Notes: generated by a model from the letters alone, not told the origin. Positions 8,859 through 17,582 are shown, counted from the stretch's first letter. The stretch is 51,575 bases of DNA from Dokdonella_A sp046347015 (GCA_046347015.1 JAXMHA010000020.1:1-51575), one strand, 5' to 3'. Numbers and translations are program-made.

Positions 8859-9462
8859 CCCGTGCCCGTTCGGTCCGTTCGAGGTCCGCCCAAAACGCCG
8901 CGAACACGTGGTCGACGGCCTGCCCCGTTGCCGCGACGCTCGCGGCCAGCGTTGAACCGGCCGCCGGGGCATCGGCCGCATAGCGCCGGTCGCTGAGCAG
9001 ATTCCCGTCCGGCGCGACGATGCGCAGCGCGAGTTCGACGTGGGCGCGGAAACCGCCGCCGGCCACCGGCACGCGCTCGAACCGCAGCACGGTGCCGTGG
9101 ATGCGCAGCGCCGGCGCGCTCGCCGGCAGTTCACCCGTCACCAGCCTTGCCGCGCCGGCGTCGCGCAACTGGCCGATCAGGCGGCGTTGCAACATCGTGC
9201 CGGGCGATGCGATCCACAAGGCGTAGTGGTACTGCCGCAATTCGTTCGCGGCGGGATCGAGCGCGTGGATCATCGCCTGGTCGGCATAAAAGCCTTCGGC
9301 CGAAAACGGTTCGACGACGATCATCGGCAGCGGTTTGCCGGCCGCGCGCGGCAACGGCGCGGGGTCCGGCAGCCGGTAGTAGGAAAAGTCCGGCACCGGC
9401 GGCGAATGGCACGCCGACACCGCCAGCAGCACCAGGACCGGCAGCGCGAAGCGGAGTCTCAT
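8848..9462 (-). CDS. ABC-type transport auxiliary lipoprotein (PqiC/MCE-associated)
   Basis: 204 residues with a lipoprotein signal: a hydrophobic stretch, then LAVSAC, so Cys18 is the likely lipidated residue. The following segment, PDFSYYRLPDPAPLP...PMIVVEPFSAEGFY, matches the family of outer-membrane lipoproteins found beside MCE transporters (PqiC/YmbA-like). Its start overlaps the MCE gene stop (ATGA at 9459-9462). Inference: it docks the MlaD-type periplasmic ring to the outer membrane, since no MlaC-type soluble carrier is seen in this operon. Confidence 0.85.
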   Translation of the reverse strand: MRLRFALPVLVLLAVSACHSPPVPDFSYYRLPDPAPLPRAAGKPLPMIVVEPFSAEGFYADQAMIHALDPAANELRQYHYALWIASPGTMLQRRLIGQLRDAGAARLVTGELPASAPALRIHGTVLRFERVPVAGGGFRAHVELALRIVAPDGNLLSDRRYAADAPAAGSTLAASVAATGQAVDHVFAAFWADLERTERARDAH

Positions 9463-10382
9463 GGCTGGCCCTCCGGGGCATCCGGCGGCGGCGACAACAG
9501 CAGGCGGTTCGGATGGGCGCGGATCTCGCGGCTGAATGCATCGAGGTTGCGGCTGGCCGACTCGAGGTGGTGGGTCGTCGCATCGACGCGGCTCGACACG
9601 GTGCCGAGCACGTCGACGAGATCCTGCACGGCGCGCCGGACGTCGGCGCGGTTGTCGGCGATGCCGGCATTGGCCTCGGCGAGCACCTTGTCGAGCGCGG
9701 CGCGGGTGCCGTCGAGGTTGCGGCTCAAGGTTGCGACCTGCGCCAGCGTCGCGTGCAGCGCCTCGCGGTTGCCGGGTTTCAGGACGTCGTTCAACGCCAG
9801 CGACGCGGTGTTCAACTGCTCGAGCAGCGTACGCGCCTGATGCATCAGCTCGGGGGTGGCCGCGTCGACGGCGCCACCGATCGAATCGACCCTCTGCGCC
9901 AGCGTGTGCACCAGCGGCGTCAACTGGTCGCGCGTCAGGACCGTCAGTTCCGACGCGAGGCCGTTCATCGCGATGAACAGGTTGCCGCCCTCCTCGCCCT
10001 TCAGTTCGCCGCCCGCCGCGAGGCGCGTCGCGCTCGAACCGCCGTGGATCGCGATCGCGACATCGGCGAGCAGTCCGGTCGCCTGCAATGCGGCGACGCT
10101 GTCCGCCGGCAGCGGCCAGTCGTGGCGCACGCCGATGCGAACGCGAAAGCGCGTGCCGGTGGCCGAGCGTTCGGGCGCGATGCTGGTGACCTGGCCGACC
10201 CGGAAACCCTGGAAGTAAACGGGCGCGCCATCGCGCAGGCCGGTGACGTCGGTGTAGCGGACGACGTAGGCCGTCATCGCACCGCGCCGGCCGGTCATCA
10301 GCGCCAGCGCCACCAGCAGCAACACGATCGCGATCGCGACGACCGCGCCGACCAGGACGTAGTTGGTGCCCTCACGCTGCAT
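9459..10382 (-). CDS. MlaD-family MCE protein, substrate-binding subunit of lipid ABC transporter
   Basis: 307 residues: one N-terminal membrane helix (about 9-29), then an MCE domain (about 38-115) with VVRYTDVTGLRDGAPVYFQGFRVGQV, the usual GLxxGxPVxxxGxxVGxV signature. A long helical tail (about 135-285) rich in Leu and Ala heptads is predicted to form the tunnel or needle seen in longer MCE proteins of the PqiB/LetB type. E. coli MlaD has 183 residues, so this is a longer tailed form. MCE proteins assemble as hexamers and carry phospholipids between membranes. A 63-bp gap separates it from the ATPase gene; its stop overlaps the lipoprotein start. Confidence 0.92.
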   Translation of the reverse strand: MQREGTNYVLVGAVVAIAIVLLLVALALMTGRRGAMTAYVVRYTDVTGLRDGAPVYFQGFRVGQVTSIAPERSATGTRFRVRIGVRHDWPLPADSVAALQATGLLADVAIAIHGGSSATRLAAGGELKGEEGGNLFIAMNGLASELTVLTRDQLTPLVHTLAQRVDSIGGAVDAATPELMHQARTLLEQLNTASLALNDVLKPGNREALHATLAQVATLSRNLDGTRAALDKVLAEANAGIADNRADVRRAVQDLVDVLGTVSSRVDATTHHLESASRNLDAFSREIRAHPNRLLLSPPPDAPEGQP

Positions 10383-10445
10383 CGGCTTCCCCTCGCGCGC
10401 CCCCGATGGGCACGGTATCGCGTCGCCACGCCGATGTCTGCGCCG

Positions 10446-11267
10446 TCATGCCCGCTCCTCGGTCAGGCGGCGCAGGTACGCGTCCGCATCGACGTGCACT
10501 TCGCGCGGCCGGCGATGGATCAGGTCCTGGATGCGCGGCTGGTCCGACGCCCGCACCGCGTCGACGCTGCCGGTCATCAGGATTTCGCCCTGGTCGAGCA
10601 CGGTGATCGAATCGGCGATCTTGAACGCGCTTTCGAGTTCGTGCGTGACGACGACGATCGTCATCCGCAGCGCATCGCGCAGCCGCAGGATCAGCTCGTC
10701 GAGTTCGGCGGACACGACCGGATCGAGGCCGGCCGAGGGCTCGTCGAAGAACAGCAGCCGCGGATCCATGACGATGGCCCGCGCCAGCGCCGCGCGCTTG
10801 ACCATGCCGCCGGAGAGTTGCCCCGGCATCAGGTCCTGGAAACCGCCGAGGTCGACGACCTCGAGTTTCAGCCGGGTCATGATGCGGATCGTGTTTTCGT
10901 CGAGCGTCGTGTGTTCGCGCAACGGCAACGCGACATTGTCACCGACGCTGAGCGAAGTCAGCAGTGCGCCGCCCTGGAACGACACGCCGATGCGCCGGCG
11001 GACATCCAGCAACTCGCGGGTGCTCGCGCGCCCGAGGTCGACGCCGAGCAACCGCACGCTGCCGCGGCGGGGCCGCTGCAGTCCGAGCAGGTGCCGCAGC
11101 AGCGTGCTCTTGCCGGACCCCGAGCCGCCCATGATCACGCGGATCTCGCCGGAGTCGACGCTGAAATCGACGCCGCGCAGGATCTGCCGCTGGCCGTACC
11201 ACGCGTCGAGCCCGTGGACCTCGATCGGAGGCCCGGCCGAAACCGCTGCGGTCGCCGTCGTGCTCAT
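10446..11267 (-). CDS. MlaF-family ATP-binding subunit of lipid ABC transporter
   Basis: 273 residues. Walker A is GGSGSGKST, followed by the Q-loop region VSFQGGALLTSLSVGDNV, then signature LSGGMVKRAALARAI, Walker B LLFFDEPSAGLDP and H-loop VVVTHE. The FQxxALxxxLxVxxNV pattern is characteristic of MlaF/Mkl-type ATPases. The start at 11267 (MSTTATAAV) overlaps the permease stop. E. coli MlaF has 269 residues. In the Mla complex the ATPase dimer binds a STAS protein (MlaB) that is needed for activity, and a STAS gene lies just upstream of the permease here. Confidence 0.93.
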   Translation of the reverse strand: MSTTATAAVSAGPPIEVHGLDAWYGQRQILRGVDFSVDSGEIRVIMGGSGSGKSTLLRHLLGLQRPRRGSVRLLGVDLGRASTRELLDVRRRIGVSFQGGALLTSLSVGDNVALPLREHTTLDENTIRIMTRLKLEVVDLGGFQDLMPGQLSGGMVKRAALARAIVMDPRLLFFDEPSAGLDPVVSAELDELILRLRDALRMTIVVVTHELESAFKIADSITVLDQGEILMTGSVDAVRASDQPRIQDLIHRRPREVHVDADAYLRRLTEERA

Positions 11268-12076
11268 GGCCGGTTGAGGAAGAACGAAAAGACCATGTCG
11301 ACGACGATGATCCACGAGATCGACAGCACCACCGCACGCGTCGTCGCGCGGCCGACGCCTTCGGCGCCGCCGGTGACCGAGAACCCGTTGCTCACGCCGA
11401 TCAACGTGATCAGCAGCGCGAACACGAACGCCTTCGCGATGCCCTGCCACAAGTCCCCCGGCGACAGCAGCGCCAGCGTCTGGCCGACGTAGGCGAGCGG
11501 CGTGACGTCGAGTGCCGGCGCGCAGTAGAGCGCGGCGCCGAAGATCGCCACGGCGTCGGCAATGATCGTCAACGCCGGCAGCATGACCAGCATCGCCAGC
11601 AGCGCGGGTGCCACCAGGTAGCGCACGGGTTCGATGCCCATCACGGCCAGCGCGTCGACTTCCTGCGACACCGTCATCGCACCGACGCGCGCCGCCAGCG
11701 CGGACCCCGAGCGCCCGGCGACGAGGATCGCGGTGATCAACGCGCCGAACTCGCGCGCGACCGACTTCGCGACCGCCAGCACGACCTGCGACTGCGCGCC
11801 GAACTCGGACAGTGCGGCGATGAACTGGATGCCGAGCATCAGGCCGACTGTGAACGCCAGCAAGGCGACGATCGGCAACGCGTCGGCGCCGATCTGCCGC
11901 ATCTGCCGGATGACCGCGGCGATCCGCACCGGTTGCCCCGAACGCCAGCCGGTCAGGACATGCGCGATCGAATCGACGCACAGCATCGTCGCGAAACCGA
12001 GTGTGCGCACCCCGCCGACCGTCGCTCGCCCGAGCCGGTCGAGTGCGGACACGACGGCGGGCAGCGGCGTGGTCAC
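11264..12076 (-). CDS. MlaE-family permease of lipid ABC transporter
   Basis: 270 residues with the MlaE fold: an amphipathic N-terminus (about 1-40) and five to six hydrophobic segments. Diagnostic sequence includes AALSEFGAQSQVVLAVAKSVAREFGALITAILVAGRSGSALAARVGAMTVSQEVDALAVMGIEPVRYLV (given here in part only: the REFGALITAILVAGRSGSA region near residues 100-125). Permeases of this type form the inner-membrane pore under the MCE ring. GTG start at 12076 overlaps the STAS stop (GTGA) and the stop overlaps the ATPase start (ATGA). Confidence 0.93.
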   Translation of the reverse strand: MTTPLPAVVSALDRLGRATVGGVRTLGFATMLCVDSIAHVLTGWRSGQPVRIAAVIRQMRQIGADALPIVALLAFTVGLMLGIQFIAALSEFGAQSQVVLAVAKSVAREFGALITAILVAGRSGSALAARVGAMTVSQEVDALAVMGIEPVRYLVAPALLAMLVMLPALTIIADAVAIFGAALYCAPALDVTPLAYVGQTLALLSPGDLWQGIAKAFVFALLITLIGVSNGFSVTGGAEGVGRATTRAVVLSISWIIVVDMVFSFFLNRP

Positions 12077-12402
12077 GTCGCGGTCAGGGCGCGGGCATCG
12101 GCCACGATCGGGAACACCTGGTCGAGCCGCGCCAGCTCGAGCACCGCGCGGACCGCGTCGCTGATCGCCACCAGCGCGAAGCGGCAGCCGCGCGTGCGGG
12201 CCTTCTGGAAACCCTCGACCAGCGCGGCAATGCCGGACGAGTCGATGTAGCTGACCGCGGAGAGTTCGACGCCGACTGGCAGGCGCTGGTCGAGCGCGTC
12301 GAGCAGTTCATTGCGCACTTGTTGCGACCACGAGAGGTCGACTTCGCCTTCGAGGCGCAGCAGCAGGAACGCCGCGTGCCGTTCGCAGGCGATGTGGTTC
12401 AT
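12073..12402 (-). CDS. STAS-domain protein (anti-anti-sigma type, possible MlaB-like)
   Basis: 109 residues making one STAS domain. The conserved phosphorylation-site loop reads VSYIDSSGIAALVEG, with D54-S55-S56-G57, as in SpoIIAA/RsbV proteins, where a Ser is phosphorylated by an HATPase-type kinase and released by a PP2C phosphatase. MlaB of E. coli has a Thr in the same loop. The gene overlaps the upstream phosphatase/kinase gene (ATGA at 12399-12402) and the downstream mlaE (GTGA). Two readings are possible: a partner-switch antagonist, or the MlaB subunit of the transporter. The position between the two modules suggests it could be both. Confidence 0.88.
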   Translation of the reverse strand: MNHIACERHAAFLLLRLEGEVDLSWSQQVRNELLDALDQRLPVGVELSAVSYIDSSGIAALVEGFQKARTRGCRFALVAISDAVRAVLELARLDQVFPIVADARALTAT

Positions 12403-14094
12403 GCCGGACGCTCCTCCCCGATCCGTTTGCGCATGACGAGGCGGTTGCCGCGCGCACCGTCGACCGGCGCCATTCGCCAGTGGTCCATCACGCGGTCGAT
12501 CAACGCGACGCCAAGTCCCCCGGGACGGCATTGTCCCAGCGCCCGCGGCCGAATGCACGCCGGATCCACTGTCGGCGCGTCGTCGTCGAGCGTGAACTCG
12601 AGGGTATCGCCGGACCGGGTCACGGCCAGGCGGATGGTACCGGGCGCGACGCCGGCATAGGCATGGCGGATGACGTTGGTGCAGGCCTCGTCGACGGCCA
12701 GCACCAGCCGATCGCGCAGGTCCGGATCGACGTCGACCTCGTCAAGGCAACGGCGCAGGTCCGCCCGCACGGCGCGCAACTGCCGGGGCTCGGCCGGGAA
12801 GCTTCGCGCCAGCAGGGTTTCATCGGCGTGCGCGCGCGGAGCTTCGATGAGCAGCAGCGTCGTGTCGTCGACGAACCGCAAGCGCTTCAATTCGGTCAGG
12901 AGGGCCCGCAAGCGGGCGTCCGGCGCCAGCGCGGCGTGCCGTTCGATCAGGCCGCGCACGCCGCCGATGCCGATGGGCCGGCCGGCCGGATCGCGCACGT
13001 CGGTCGCGCCATCCGAACAGGCGTACAACGAGCCGCCGCGAAGTTCGACGTCGTTGCCGGGGAATTGCGCGTCCGCGACGATCGCGAGCGGCGGGCCGCC
13101 GGACAGGAAATCGGTGAATGCGCCGTCCCGCAGCAGCAACGCCGGCGGGAACCCGGCGCCGGCGAAACTCACGCGCGTCGCGGCCGCATCGCAATAGCCG
13201 ACCAGCGCACACACGAAGCGGCCGTCCCGCGCCGTCTCGCAGAGTTCAGCGTTCACGCGCGCCAGCCATTCCGCCGGCGCGAGCCCGGCCTTGCCGATCC
13301 AGCGCAACAGGCTGGCCGCCCGCACCATCAGCAGCGCCGCGTCGAGGCCCTTGCCGGACACGTCGCCGATGACGAAACCGATCCGGCCGTCGTCGAGGTC
13401 GAAGTAATCGTAGAAGTCGCCCGAGATCTCGTGCGCCGGGCGGTTGACGCCGAGCACCGGGAAAGCCGTGCTTGCGGCGCCGCGGCAGCAGGGAACGCTG
13501 CAGGCGACGGGCCAGTTCGAACTCGTGCCGCAGGCGCTGCTGCGCGACGAGGTCATGGGCCATGCGCGCACCGTGGATCGCGAGCGCCGCCGGCGCCGCG
13601 ACCGCACGCAATACTTCGGCATCGGCAGTCGTGAAGGCGCCGCCGTCGCGCCGGTTGACGATCTCGATCGCGCCGACCGGACCCGCGGCGGTCATCAGCG
13701 GCGCGCACAGCAGCGTCTCGGTCACGAAACCGCTGTCCTCGTCGCCGGCACTCCAGAACGCGGCGTCCCGCGGCGCATCCGCGATGACCTGCGCCACGCC
13801 GGTCGCGACCGCGCGCCCGACGATGCCCTGCCCGGGCGCGAGCCGAAGCCCGGTGAAGTCGACCGGCCCGACGCACACGCGGCATTCGAGCATGCGCCGC
13901 TCGTGGTCGAACAGGAACAGCGAGGCGGCTTCGGCCTGCATGAAGTCCGCGATGCGCGAGACCGCTTCGGAGAGAGTACGCCGCAGGTCGAGCGTCACCG
14001 CCAGTGACTGCGCGAGGTCGGCGATGAAGGCCAGTGTGCGGGAGGATCCGTCACGCCCCGGTTCACCGGCGGGTGGGCGCAACGGCGCGCTCAC
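12399..14094 (-). CDS. GAF - PP2C (SpoIIE/RsbU) - HATPase regulator, one frameshift
   Basis: About 564 residues when joined across one indel near 13471-13485. N-terminal GAF domain (about residues 17-185: LAFIADLAQSLAVTLD, GQGIVGRAVATG, TETLLCAPL). Then the linker LARRLQRSLLPR, and after the shift the SpoIIE-type PP2C phosphatase with EISGDFYDYF, IGDVSGKGLDAALLM, LYACSDGATD and FVDDTTLL. The C-terminal ~130 residues are an RsbW-like HATPase (VDEACTNVIRHAYAG N-box; GGLGVALIDRVMD G-box). One polypeptide thus carries a sensor, a phosphatase and an anti-sigma-type kinase. GTG start at 14094 overlaps the pssA stop, and the stop overlaps the STAS start. The shift is at CGGCGCCGCAAGC, with no slippery sequence, so an assembly or real indel is more likely than programmed shifting. 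Confidence 0.85.
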
Positions 14095-14891
14095 GGCGGC
14101 GGTCGCGTCGAATCGCGCGACTGGCGGCGCCCGCGCGTGCGCCGCAGGCCCCACAACGTCAGCACCGGACCCGACAGCACGTACAGCAGCGCGATCAGCA
14201 GCAGGACGCGCGGCATGTCGATCGCCAACGCGACGAAGACCAGCACGGCGCCCGGGATCCAGATGAACGGCACGCGCTCGGACACCGGCCACGACTTGAA
14301 GCTGAAGTAGCGAATGCGGCTGACCATCAGCAAGCCGACCACGACCGCCAGTACCGGCACGACCCACTGCACGTCGCCGGCGTCGAAGCCGGCGATCCCG
14401 CCGTCCTCGATCGACCAGACGAAGGCCATGCAGAGCCCGGCGGCGGCCGGGCTCGCGAGGCCCTGGAAGTAGCGCTTGTCGATGACGCCGGCCTGCGTGT
14501 TGAAGCGCGCCAGGCGCAGCGCCGCGCACGCCGCGTACACGAACGCCGCGGACCAGCCGACCTTGCCCCAGAACGGGCCGTATTCGCGCAGCGACCCCAG
14601 CGACCAAGTGTACATGACCAGCGCCGGCGCGAGGCCGAAGCTGACCAGGTCCGACAAGGAATCGTAGTGCGCGCCGAATTCGCTCTGCGCGCCGGTCAGG
14701 CGCGCGATGCGCCCATCGATTCCATCGAGGAGGCCCGCGACGAACACCGCGATTGCCGCTTCGATGAAGCGGTCACCGATCGCGGCGACGATCGCGTAGA
14801 AGCCGGCGAACAACGCGCCGGTCGTGAACAGGTTCGGCAGCAGGTAAACCCCGCGCGGAGGCTTGCGTGTCGAAATCGACGGCTCGTCCAC
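14091..14891 (-). CDS. pssA: CDP-diacylglycerol--serine O-phosphatidyltransferase
   Basis: 266 residues, integral membrane. The CDP-alcohol phosphotransferase motif is DGIDGRIARLTGAQSEFG then HYDSLSD (the D-x2-DG-x2-AR-x8-G-x3-D-x3-D pattern), near residues 56-84. Seven or eight hydrophobic helices follow. The PNLFTTGALFAGF start is typical of type-II PssA. It makes phosphatidylserine, the precursor of phosphatidylethanolamine. It appears to be the first gene of the long minus-strand operon. The start is GTG at 14891, with a TACACT box only 9-14 bases upstream, so the message may have almost no leader. Confidence 0.92.
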   Translation of the reverse strand: MDEPSISTRKPPRGVYLLPNLFTTGALFAGFYAIVAAIGDRFIEAAIAVFVAGLLDGIDGRIARLTGAQSEFGAHYDSLSDLVSFGLAPALVMYTWSLGSLREYGPFWGKVGWSAAFVYAACAALRLARFNTQAGVIDKRYFQGLASPAAAGLCMAFVWSIEDGGIAGFDAGDVQWVVPVLAVVVGLLMVSRIRYFSFKSWPVSERVPFIWIPGAVLVFVALAIDMPRVLLLIALLYVLSGPVLTLWGLRRTRGRRQSRDSTRPPP

Positions 14892-14900
14892 GCCGGAAAG

Positions 14901-14906
14901 TGTACC
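14901..14906 (-). promoter_or_regulatory. Putative -10 box (TACACT) of the pssA-mla operon
   Basis: On the minus strand TACACT precedes the pssA GTG by nine bases, so transcription would begin within about three bases of the start codon. priA has the same TACACT just before its ATG. No good -35 is visible. Confidence 0.35.
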
Positions 14907-14932
14907 CGATCGCGGAAATGGCGATCCCGACC

Positions 14933-14961
14933 TTGAGTCGCGCCGCGCAAGGTGCTATGCA
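14933..14961 (+). promoter_or_regulatory. Putative sigma-70 promoter for the DUF4124 gene
   Basis: TTGAGT (14933-14938), 17-base spacer, TATGCA (14956-14961), 51 bases before the ATG at 15013 in the divergent pssA gap. Confidence 0.45.
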
Positions 14962-15012
14962 GGCGTTCCGGCGGAGCGCATCCCGCCCCCGTTGACCGCC
15001 AGGACGACACCG

Positions 15013-15447
15013 ATGACATCCCGATGGTTGCTGTTGGCGCTGCTGGTGACCGCGACCGCGTTCGCCGGGGAGGTGTATTCGTGGACCGACGCGAACGGCG
15101 TGCGCCACTTCGCCGATTCGCCACCGCCGCGTTCGACCGCGGGCGTCAAGCGCCTGAAGGTGCAAGGCGGCATCACGTCGGCCGAAACCGGCGCCGAGGG
15201 TGAGCAGCCGGGCGCCGGCAAGGCCCCGGACACGTCGCTGGCCGCCGCGGCGGGCTATTCGCCGGCGGACATCACGCGCAACTGCACGGTCGCGCGCCAG
15301 AACCTCGAAACGCTCGAGAAGTGGAAGCCGGCGCTGAAGCCGAACGGCCTGCCGGTCGATCCGCAAGCCAGCGATTCCCACGCGGCGCAAGTCGAGAAGG
15401 CCAACGCGCAGATCCGGTTGTTCTGCGGGAAACCGCAGACGCCTTGA
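15013..15447 (+). CDS. DUF4124 domain-containing secreted protein
   Basis: 144 residues. A signal peptide of about 18 residues ends TAFA. It is followed at once by EVYSWTDANGVRHFADSPP, which is the DUF4124 signature ((V/I)YKWxDxxGxxHYSDxPP). The rest is a low-complexity linker (AETGAEGEQPGAGK) and a C-terminal helical part with two Cys (NCTVARQNLETLEKWK and IRLFCGK). Family function is unknown; members are periplasmic and common in Xanthomonadales. The ATG at 15013 follows AGGACGA. It stands alone between pssA and proS. Confidence 0.85.
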   Translation: MTSRWLLLALLVTATAFAGEVYSWTDANGVRHFADSPPPRSTAGVKRLKVQGGITSAETGAEGEQPGAGKAPDTSLAAAAGYSPADITRNCTVARQNLETLEKWKPALKPNGLPVDPQASDSHAAQVEKANAQIRLFCGKPQTP

Positions 15448-15527
15448 ATTCCCTCCGGCAGCGCCCGCCGCCGGCAGGCGTCGGCTGGCGGCCCGTCCGC
15501 AGCGGCAGGGAATCCGCCATGGGCTGG

Positions 15528-15533
15528 TAGAAT
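15528..15533 (+). promoter_or_regulatory. Putative -10 box (TAGAAT) for proS
   Basis: TAGAAT 27 bases before the proS ATG, in the same form as before pepA. -35 not convincing. Confidence 0.35.
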
Positions 15534-15560
15534 CCGCGGTTTTCGCGAACGCGGCCCGCC

Positions 15561-17270
15561 ATGCGCTTGTCCGGATTCCATCTCGCCACGATCAAGGAAA
15601 CGCCGGCCGACGCCGAGGTCGCGAGCCATCGGCTGATGCTGCGTGCCGGCATGCTGCGGCGCCTCGCGGCCGGCATCTACACATGGTCACCGCTCGGCCT
15701 GCGCGTGCTGCGCAAGGTCGAGGCGGTCGTGCGCGAGGAAATGCAGCGTGCCGGCGCGATCGAGCTGCTGATGCCGTCGATCCAGCCGAAGGAACTGTGG
15801 GAGGAAAGCGGGCGCTGGGACAAGTACGGGCACCTGCTGCTGCGCATCCAGGACCGCAAGGAGCAGTGGTACTGCTTCGGCCCGACCCACGAGGAAATCG
15901 TCTGCGACTTCGTCCGCAACGAGGTCCGCAGCTACCGCCAGTTGCCGCTGACGCTGTTCCAGATCCAGACCAAGTTCCGCGACGAGATCCGGCCACGCTT
16001 CGGCGTGATGCGCGCGCGCGAGTTCCTGATGAAGGACGCCTACTCCTTCCACCTCGACCAGCCCAGCCTCGACGCCACCTACCGCGACATGCATGCGGCG
16101 TATTCGCGGATCTTCACGCGCCTCGGGCTCGATTTCCGCGCCGTGCAGGCCGACAGCGGCGACATCGGCGGCGACATCAGCCATGAGTTCCAGGTGCTGG
16201 CCGACTCGGGCGAGGACGCGATCGCGTTCAGCGACGGGTCCGACTACGCTGCCAACGTCGAGCTGGCCGAAGCCGTTGCACCCGCGAGTCCGCGTCCGCC
16301 AGCGGCCGCCGCACTGGCCCGCGTCGCGACACCCGGCCGGAAAACGATCGCCGAAGTATCGGCGTTCCTCGGCATCGCACCGGAACGCTGCGTCAAGATG
16401 CTGCTGGTGCGTGGCGCCGATGGCCCGGCCGCGCTGTGCCTGCGCGGCGACCACGAGTTGAATGAAACCAAGGCGCGCAAGTTGCCCGTGCTCGGCGGCC
16501 GGCTCGAGCTCGCCACCGAAGCCGAGGTGACCGCCGCGTGCGGCGTGCCGCCGGGGTTCATCGGACCGGTCGGCTTGCCCCCGGGCATCCCGGTCATCGT
16601 CGACCGCAGCGCGGCGGCGCTCGCCGACTTCGTCTGCGGTGCCAATGCAGCCGATATGCATCTGACCGGAGTGAACTGGCAACGCGACGCCCGCATCGAC
16701 GCGGTCGCCGACGTGCGCAATGTCGTCGCCGGAGACCCCTCGCCCGACGGTCATGGCACGCTGCGGATCGCGCGCGGCATCGAGGTCGGCCACATTTTCC
16801 AGAACGGGCGCAAGTACACCGATGCGATGTCGGTGACCGTGCTCGACGAATCGGGGCAGGCGCGCACGCCGCTGACGGGCTGCTACGGCATCGGCGTCAG
16901 CCGGATCGTCGCCGCGGCGATCGAACAGAACCACGACGACGCCGGCATCGTGTGGCCCGAGCCGATGGCGCCGTGGCAGGTCGTGGTCTGCCCGATCAAT
17001 GCGCAACGCAACGCCGCCGTCGGCGAAGCCGCCGAAACGCTGTACCGCGACCTGCTCGCGCGCGGTGTCGATGCCGTGCTCGACGATCGCGGTTTGCGGC
17101 CGGGGCCGATGTTCGCCGACCTCGAACTCGTCGGTATCCCGCACCGCGTCGTCGTCAGTGAACGTGGATTGGCGAATGGCCATTACGAATATCGCCGCCG
17201 CGGAGAAGCCGAGAACCGCCTCGTCGCCCGTGACGAATTGATGGCAATGCTGGCGCCAAAAGCGGATTGA
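15561..17270 (+). CDS. proS: Prolyl-tRNA synthetase
   Basis: 569 residues, the normal length for the bacterial-type enzyme with the inserted editing domain. Class II motifs are visible: motif 1 around MQRAGAIELLMPSIQP, motif 2 TKFRDEIRPRFGVMRAREFLMKDAYSF (quoted in part), and motif 3 CYGIGVSRIVAAAIEQ. The insertion domain, about residues 230-390, includes SAFLGIAPERCVKMLLV and GDHELNETK and clears Ala-tRNA(Pro). The C-terminal anticodon-binding domain includes WQVVVCPIN and DDRGLRPGPMFADLELVGIPHR. Reading frame is intact, unlike valS in the same window. No clear SD before the ATG. Confidence 0.96.
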   Translation: MRLSGFHLATIKETPADAEVASHRLMLRAGMLRRLAAGIYTWSPLGLRVLRKVEAVVREEMQRAGAIELLMPSIQPKELWEESGRWDKYGHLLLRIQDRKEQWYCFGPTHEEIVCDFVRNEVRSYRQLPLTLFQIQTKFRDEIRPRFGVMRAREFLMKDAYSFHLDQPSLDATYRDMHAAYSRIFTRLGLDFRAVQADSGDIGGDISHEFQVLADSGEDAIAFSDGSDYAANVELAEAVAPASPRPPAAAALARVATPGRKTIAEVSAFLGIAPERCVKMLLVRGADGPAALCLRGDHELNETKARKLPVLGGRLELATEAEVTAACGVPPGFIGPVGLPPGIPVIVDRSAAALADFVCGANAADMHLTGVNWQRDARIDAVADVRNVVAGDPSPDGHGTLRIARGIEVGHIFQNGRKYTDAMSVTVLDESGQARTPLTGCYGIGVSRIVAAAIEQNHDDAGIVWPEPMAPWQVVVCPINAQRNAAVGEAAETLYRDLLARGVDAVLDDRGLRPGPMFADLELVGIPHRVVVSERGLANGHYEYRRRGEAENRLVARDELMAMLAPKAD

Positions 17271-17340
17271 CTGGCCCGGCTTTGGAGCTCGCGCCGCGAG
17301 TCCGGGAATCGGCACGAACGGCGCCTGTTTCACGTTGCAA

Positions 17341-17367
17341 TTGACGCGGCCGGAATGCGGCTATAAT
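17341..17367 (+). promoter_or_regulatory. Putative sigma-70 promoter for the H-NS-like gene
   Basis: TTGACG (17341-17346), 15-base spacer, consensus TATAAT (17362-17367). It is the best-looking promoter in the window, although the spacer is short. The ATG is 216 bases further on, so the predicted leader is about 208 bases. Confidence 0.55.
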
Positions 17368-17388
17368 CAGGCCGCAACACCCGCGTCG

Positions 17389-17478
17389 AGGAACCTCTGA
17401 ATAGCCGTCGCGAACGATGGTGAACTGCCGGGTGCCGCGTTCCGGCACGTCGAACGCAGGAGTTATTCAGAGGTTCCT
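17389..17478. repeat. Perfect 15-bp inverted repeat bounding a 90-bp element in the leader
   Basis: AGGAACCTCTGAATA at 17389-17403 is exactly matched by TATTCAGAGGTTCCT at 17464-17478, with 60 bases between. It could be a small MITE-like element with terminal repeats or a long stem in the mRNA leader of the H-NS-like gene. No open frame lies inside and no obvious target-site duplication is seen. Confidence 0.75.
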
Positions 17479-17582
17479 GGATGCGACCGGCGATTCGGGC
17501 CTCCAGGGCGTCCAGCCCATTCCGGCCCCGGAATTCCCGCGATGACGATTACCCCGCTTTCCCCTCCCAAGAGGTTTCCCAC

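Noticed and set aside
9147..11492. 781-codon plus-strand frame opposite the mla genes
   Set aside because: The minus-strand frames carry Walker, MCE and lipobox motifs, while this frame is low-complexity with no recognisable domain.
13465..13490. Programmed ribosomal frameshift in the GAF-PP2C gene
   Set aside because: No slippery heptamer, no evident stimulatory structure, and similar single-base indels occur in other genes of the window.
17389..17478. Insertion sequence
   Set aside because: The inverted repeats enclose only 60 bp with no transposase and no obvious target duplication; at most a MITE-like remnant.
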